Origin: an uncultured Alphaproteobacteria bacterium
GTDB taxonomy: Bacteria > Pseudomonadota > Alphaproteobacteria > Rs-D84
Assembly: GCA_947304085.1 (NCBI GenBank)
Contig: CAMZAC010000004.1
Coordinates: 1-15,688, forward strand
Reading direction: 5' to 3'
Length of the DNA: 15,688 nucleotides
Each line of letters starts with the position of its first letter. The first letter of the stretch is position 1. Shown here piece after piece: positions 14,245 through 15,688 of this stretch. The notes beneath the pieces were generated by a model. The model was not told where the DNA came from and did no database searches. It was given only the letters and a program-made list of their open reading frames with translations. Both the position numbers and the translations under genes were made by a program.

Positions 14245-15356
14245 AGACCATTCTTGTTGTATTAGGAACCAGGCCAGAGGCGATAAAATTAGCTCCTGTT
14301 ATTCTAGAATTGCGTAAAAACGCAAACTATAATGTGTTGGTATGTAATACAGAACAACAAAAAGAATTATCAAACCAAACACTTGGATTTTTTGATATAT
14401 GTGCAAATTTCAACTTGGATGTTATGCAACCAAATCAAACTTTGGCCGGTGTTCAATCACGCATCTTAAGCACATTATCAGACATTTATGCGCAAAACAA
14501 AATAGACGCAACAATTGTCCAAGGCGACACAATGACCGCTTTCTGTGGTGCAATAGCATCATTTTATAATCACATTTCTGTATTTCATGTAGAAGCTGGT
14601 TTACGTTCACATAATTTATTTGAACCTTTTCCAGAAGAAGCATTGCGACAAATGATTGCCCGTATAACAGATTGTCATTTTGCGCCAACGCAATTGGCAC
14701 ACGAATCTTTACTTCGCGAAAATATCGCCAAAGAAAAAATTTTTTTAACAGGGAACACCGTAATTGATGCATTATCTTGTTTATCAGAACAAACATTGGA
14801 CACTGCAAGACAAAACTTAGAAAAACGCGGTATAAGATTAAATGATAAATTGGTTTTAATAACTTGCCACAGACGCGAAAATCATGGTGACAGATTGAAT
14901 AATATTTTACAAGCAATCCAATTATTGGCCACGAAATATCAAGATCATCAATTTGTATTACCTGTTCATCCAAATCCAAATGTTCATGATAAAATTTATT
15001 CTGTATTAAATAACTTATCTAATGTGATTTTAACAGAACCATTGGATTATCCTGAATTAGTTTGTTTAATGCAGAATACAAAATTAATTTTAACCGATTC
15101 TGGTGGAATTCAAGAAGAAGCTCCAACATTTGGAAACCCTGTATTAATTCTGAGATACGAAACAGAACGCACAGAAGGGGTTAATGCTGGTTTTGCTAAA
15201 CTTGTCGGTGCAGATGAAAATAAAATTTTACTGGAATCTGCCACTATTTTATCACAAACTAAAGAAAAAACACGTGTAGACGGTTGCAAAAATCCTTATG
15301 GCGATGGTCACGCAGCAGAAAAAATCGCAAATATAATAAAAAGGAATCTACAATGA
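14241..15356 (+). CDS. wecB: UDP-N-acetylglucosamine 2-epimerase (non-hydrolysing)
   Basis: Interconverts UDP-GlcNAc and UDP-ManNAc in the cytoplasm, supplying ManNAc-type sugars for surface polysaccharides. The 371 residues carry the family signature throughout: GTRPEAIKLAPV (9-20), QGDT with D96, HVEAGLRS with E118, PEE with E132, HRREN with H210, the HPNPNV stretch, and the nucleotide-binding TDSGGIQEEAP. These correspond to the catalytic D95, E117, E131 and H213 of E. coli WecB. An in-frame ATG 12 bases upstream exists, but the ATG at 14241 has GGAG six bases before it and makes the ATGA overlap with the preceding gene. No WecC dehydrogenase is seen here; it may lie beyond the window. Confidence 0.96.
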   Translation: MKTILVVLGTRPEAIKLAPVILELRKNANYNVLVCNTEQQKELSNQTLGFFDICANFNLDVMQPNQTLAGVQSRILSTLSDIYAQNKIDATIVQGDTMTAFCGAIASFYNHISVFHVEAGLRSHNLFEPFPEEALRQMIARITDCHFAPTQLAHESLLRENIAKEKIFLTGNTVIDALSCLSEQTLDTARQNLEKRGIRLNDKLVLITCHRRENHGDRLNNILQAIQLLATKYQDHQFVLPVHPNPNVHDKIYSVLNNLSNVILTEPLDYPELVCLMQNTKLILTDSGGIQEEAPTFGNPVLILRYETERTEGVNAGFAKLVGADENKILLESATILSQTKEKTRVDGCKNPYGDGHAAEKIANIIKRNLQ

Positions 15357-15688
15357 AATTATTTAAAAAAATCAGAGATGGTGATAAACGGACGATTGTT
15401 CTATTCGGATTCATAAAATTCACATATAAAAAACGTCCAGATATTAACAAATTTATCAAAGAAAATGATAAACTGCGTTCACAATTAGATTATCTAAAAC
15501 AACATATTGATATTCGTGATTTGAAACCTGCAACCGGAGAACTGCGAAAACAACAACTGGACATTGTGAAATTTGCTGATGATTTTTTTAAATTAATAAA
15601 AAAATTAGATATTAAATCTTTTGTGTTATGTGGTAATTTACTGGGCTATGTCAGACATAATGGCTTTATTCCTTGGGATGATGATTTA
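15353..15688 (+). CDS. LicD-family phosphotransferase, 5' part
   Basis: The first 112 codons are present; the gene continues past the window edge. LicD proteins transfer phosphocholine or related phospho-groups onto surface glycans. The N-terminal 50 residues are basic and helical, with a probable coiled coil (about 36-48). The family signature follows: LCGNLLGYVRHNGFIPWDDDL (about 92-112), where the DDD cluster is the expected metal/phosphate-binding site. The ATG overlaps the wecB stop (ATGA) and has AAGGA seven bases upstream. It is the third gene of a coupled glycosyltransferase-wecB-licD unit. Whether the donor is choline-based cannot be told. Confidence 0.88.
   Translation, partial: MKLFKKIRDGDKRTIVLFGFIKFTYKKRPDINKFIKENDKLRSQLDYLKQHIDIRDLKPATGELRKQQLDIVKFADDFFKLIKKLDIKSFVLCGNLLGYVRHNGFIPWDDDL

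Noticed and set aside
14422..14979. Leftward 185-codon open frame
   Set aside because: Antisense to wecB, whose catalytic motifs span this stretch.

Overview
The window reads as a piece of chromosome from an AT-rich alphaproteobacterium, probably a host-associated one. Three things point there. The cluster def-fmt-truA with a divergent rmuC is an arrangement I associate with Alphaproteobacteria. The ComEC lacks the C-terminal metallo-beta-lactamase-like domain, as alphaproteobacterial ComEC usually does. The HAD phosphatase resembles the CicA/PgpC type. TGA is used as a stop, so the code is standard. The lineage call is inference from gene order and motifs.

Left part (1-5249): the first codons of a leftward gene run off the window edge behind a promoter whose spacer carries 13 A/T bases in a row. 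Then come comEC (rightward, apparently leaderless), the tightly packed leftward operon def-fmt-truA (formylation and deformylation of initiator Met plus tRNA pseudouridylation), and divergent rmuC. comEC and truA overlap tail to tail by 44 bases. def and rmuC share a compact bidirectional promoter.

Middle part (5302-11415): a leftward operon marR - TolC-like channel - adaptor - RND permease, followed by a HAD-IB phosphatase. A strong promoter (TTGACT/TATAAT) and a 23-base dyad over the predicted start site suggest autoregulation by the MarR protein. The pump is unusual: the permease lacks the TM4 aspartates and TM10 lysine of the AcrB proton relay, and the adaptor is about half the normal size. 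A leftward tRNA-Gln(UUG) with its own promoter, encoded CCA and terminator lies just to the right.

Right part (11848-15688): a small orphan protein starting with a YHGS motif, then a roughly 180-base, GC-richer intergenic block that folds almost completely into compatible helices and begins just after a promoter. This is a candidate undescribed structured RNA or leader. It is followed by a surface-glycan cluster: a ParB-fold-like protein, a GT32-type glycosyltransferase (also apparently leaderless), WecB (UDP-GlcNAc 2-epimerase) and the first 112 residues of a LicD-family protein. The last three are coupled by ATGA overlaps. Together they suggest synthesis and phospho-decoration of a ManNAc-containing surface polysaccharide.
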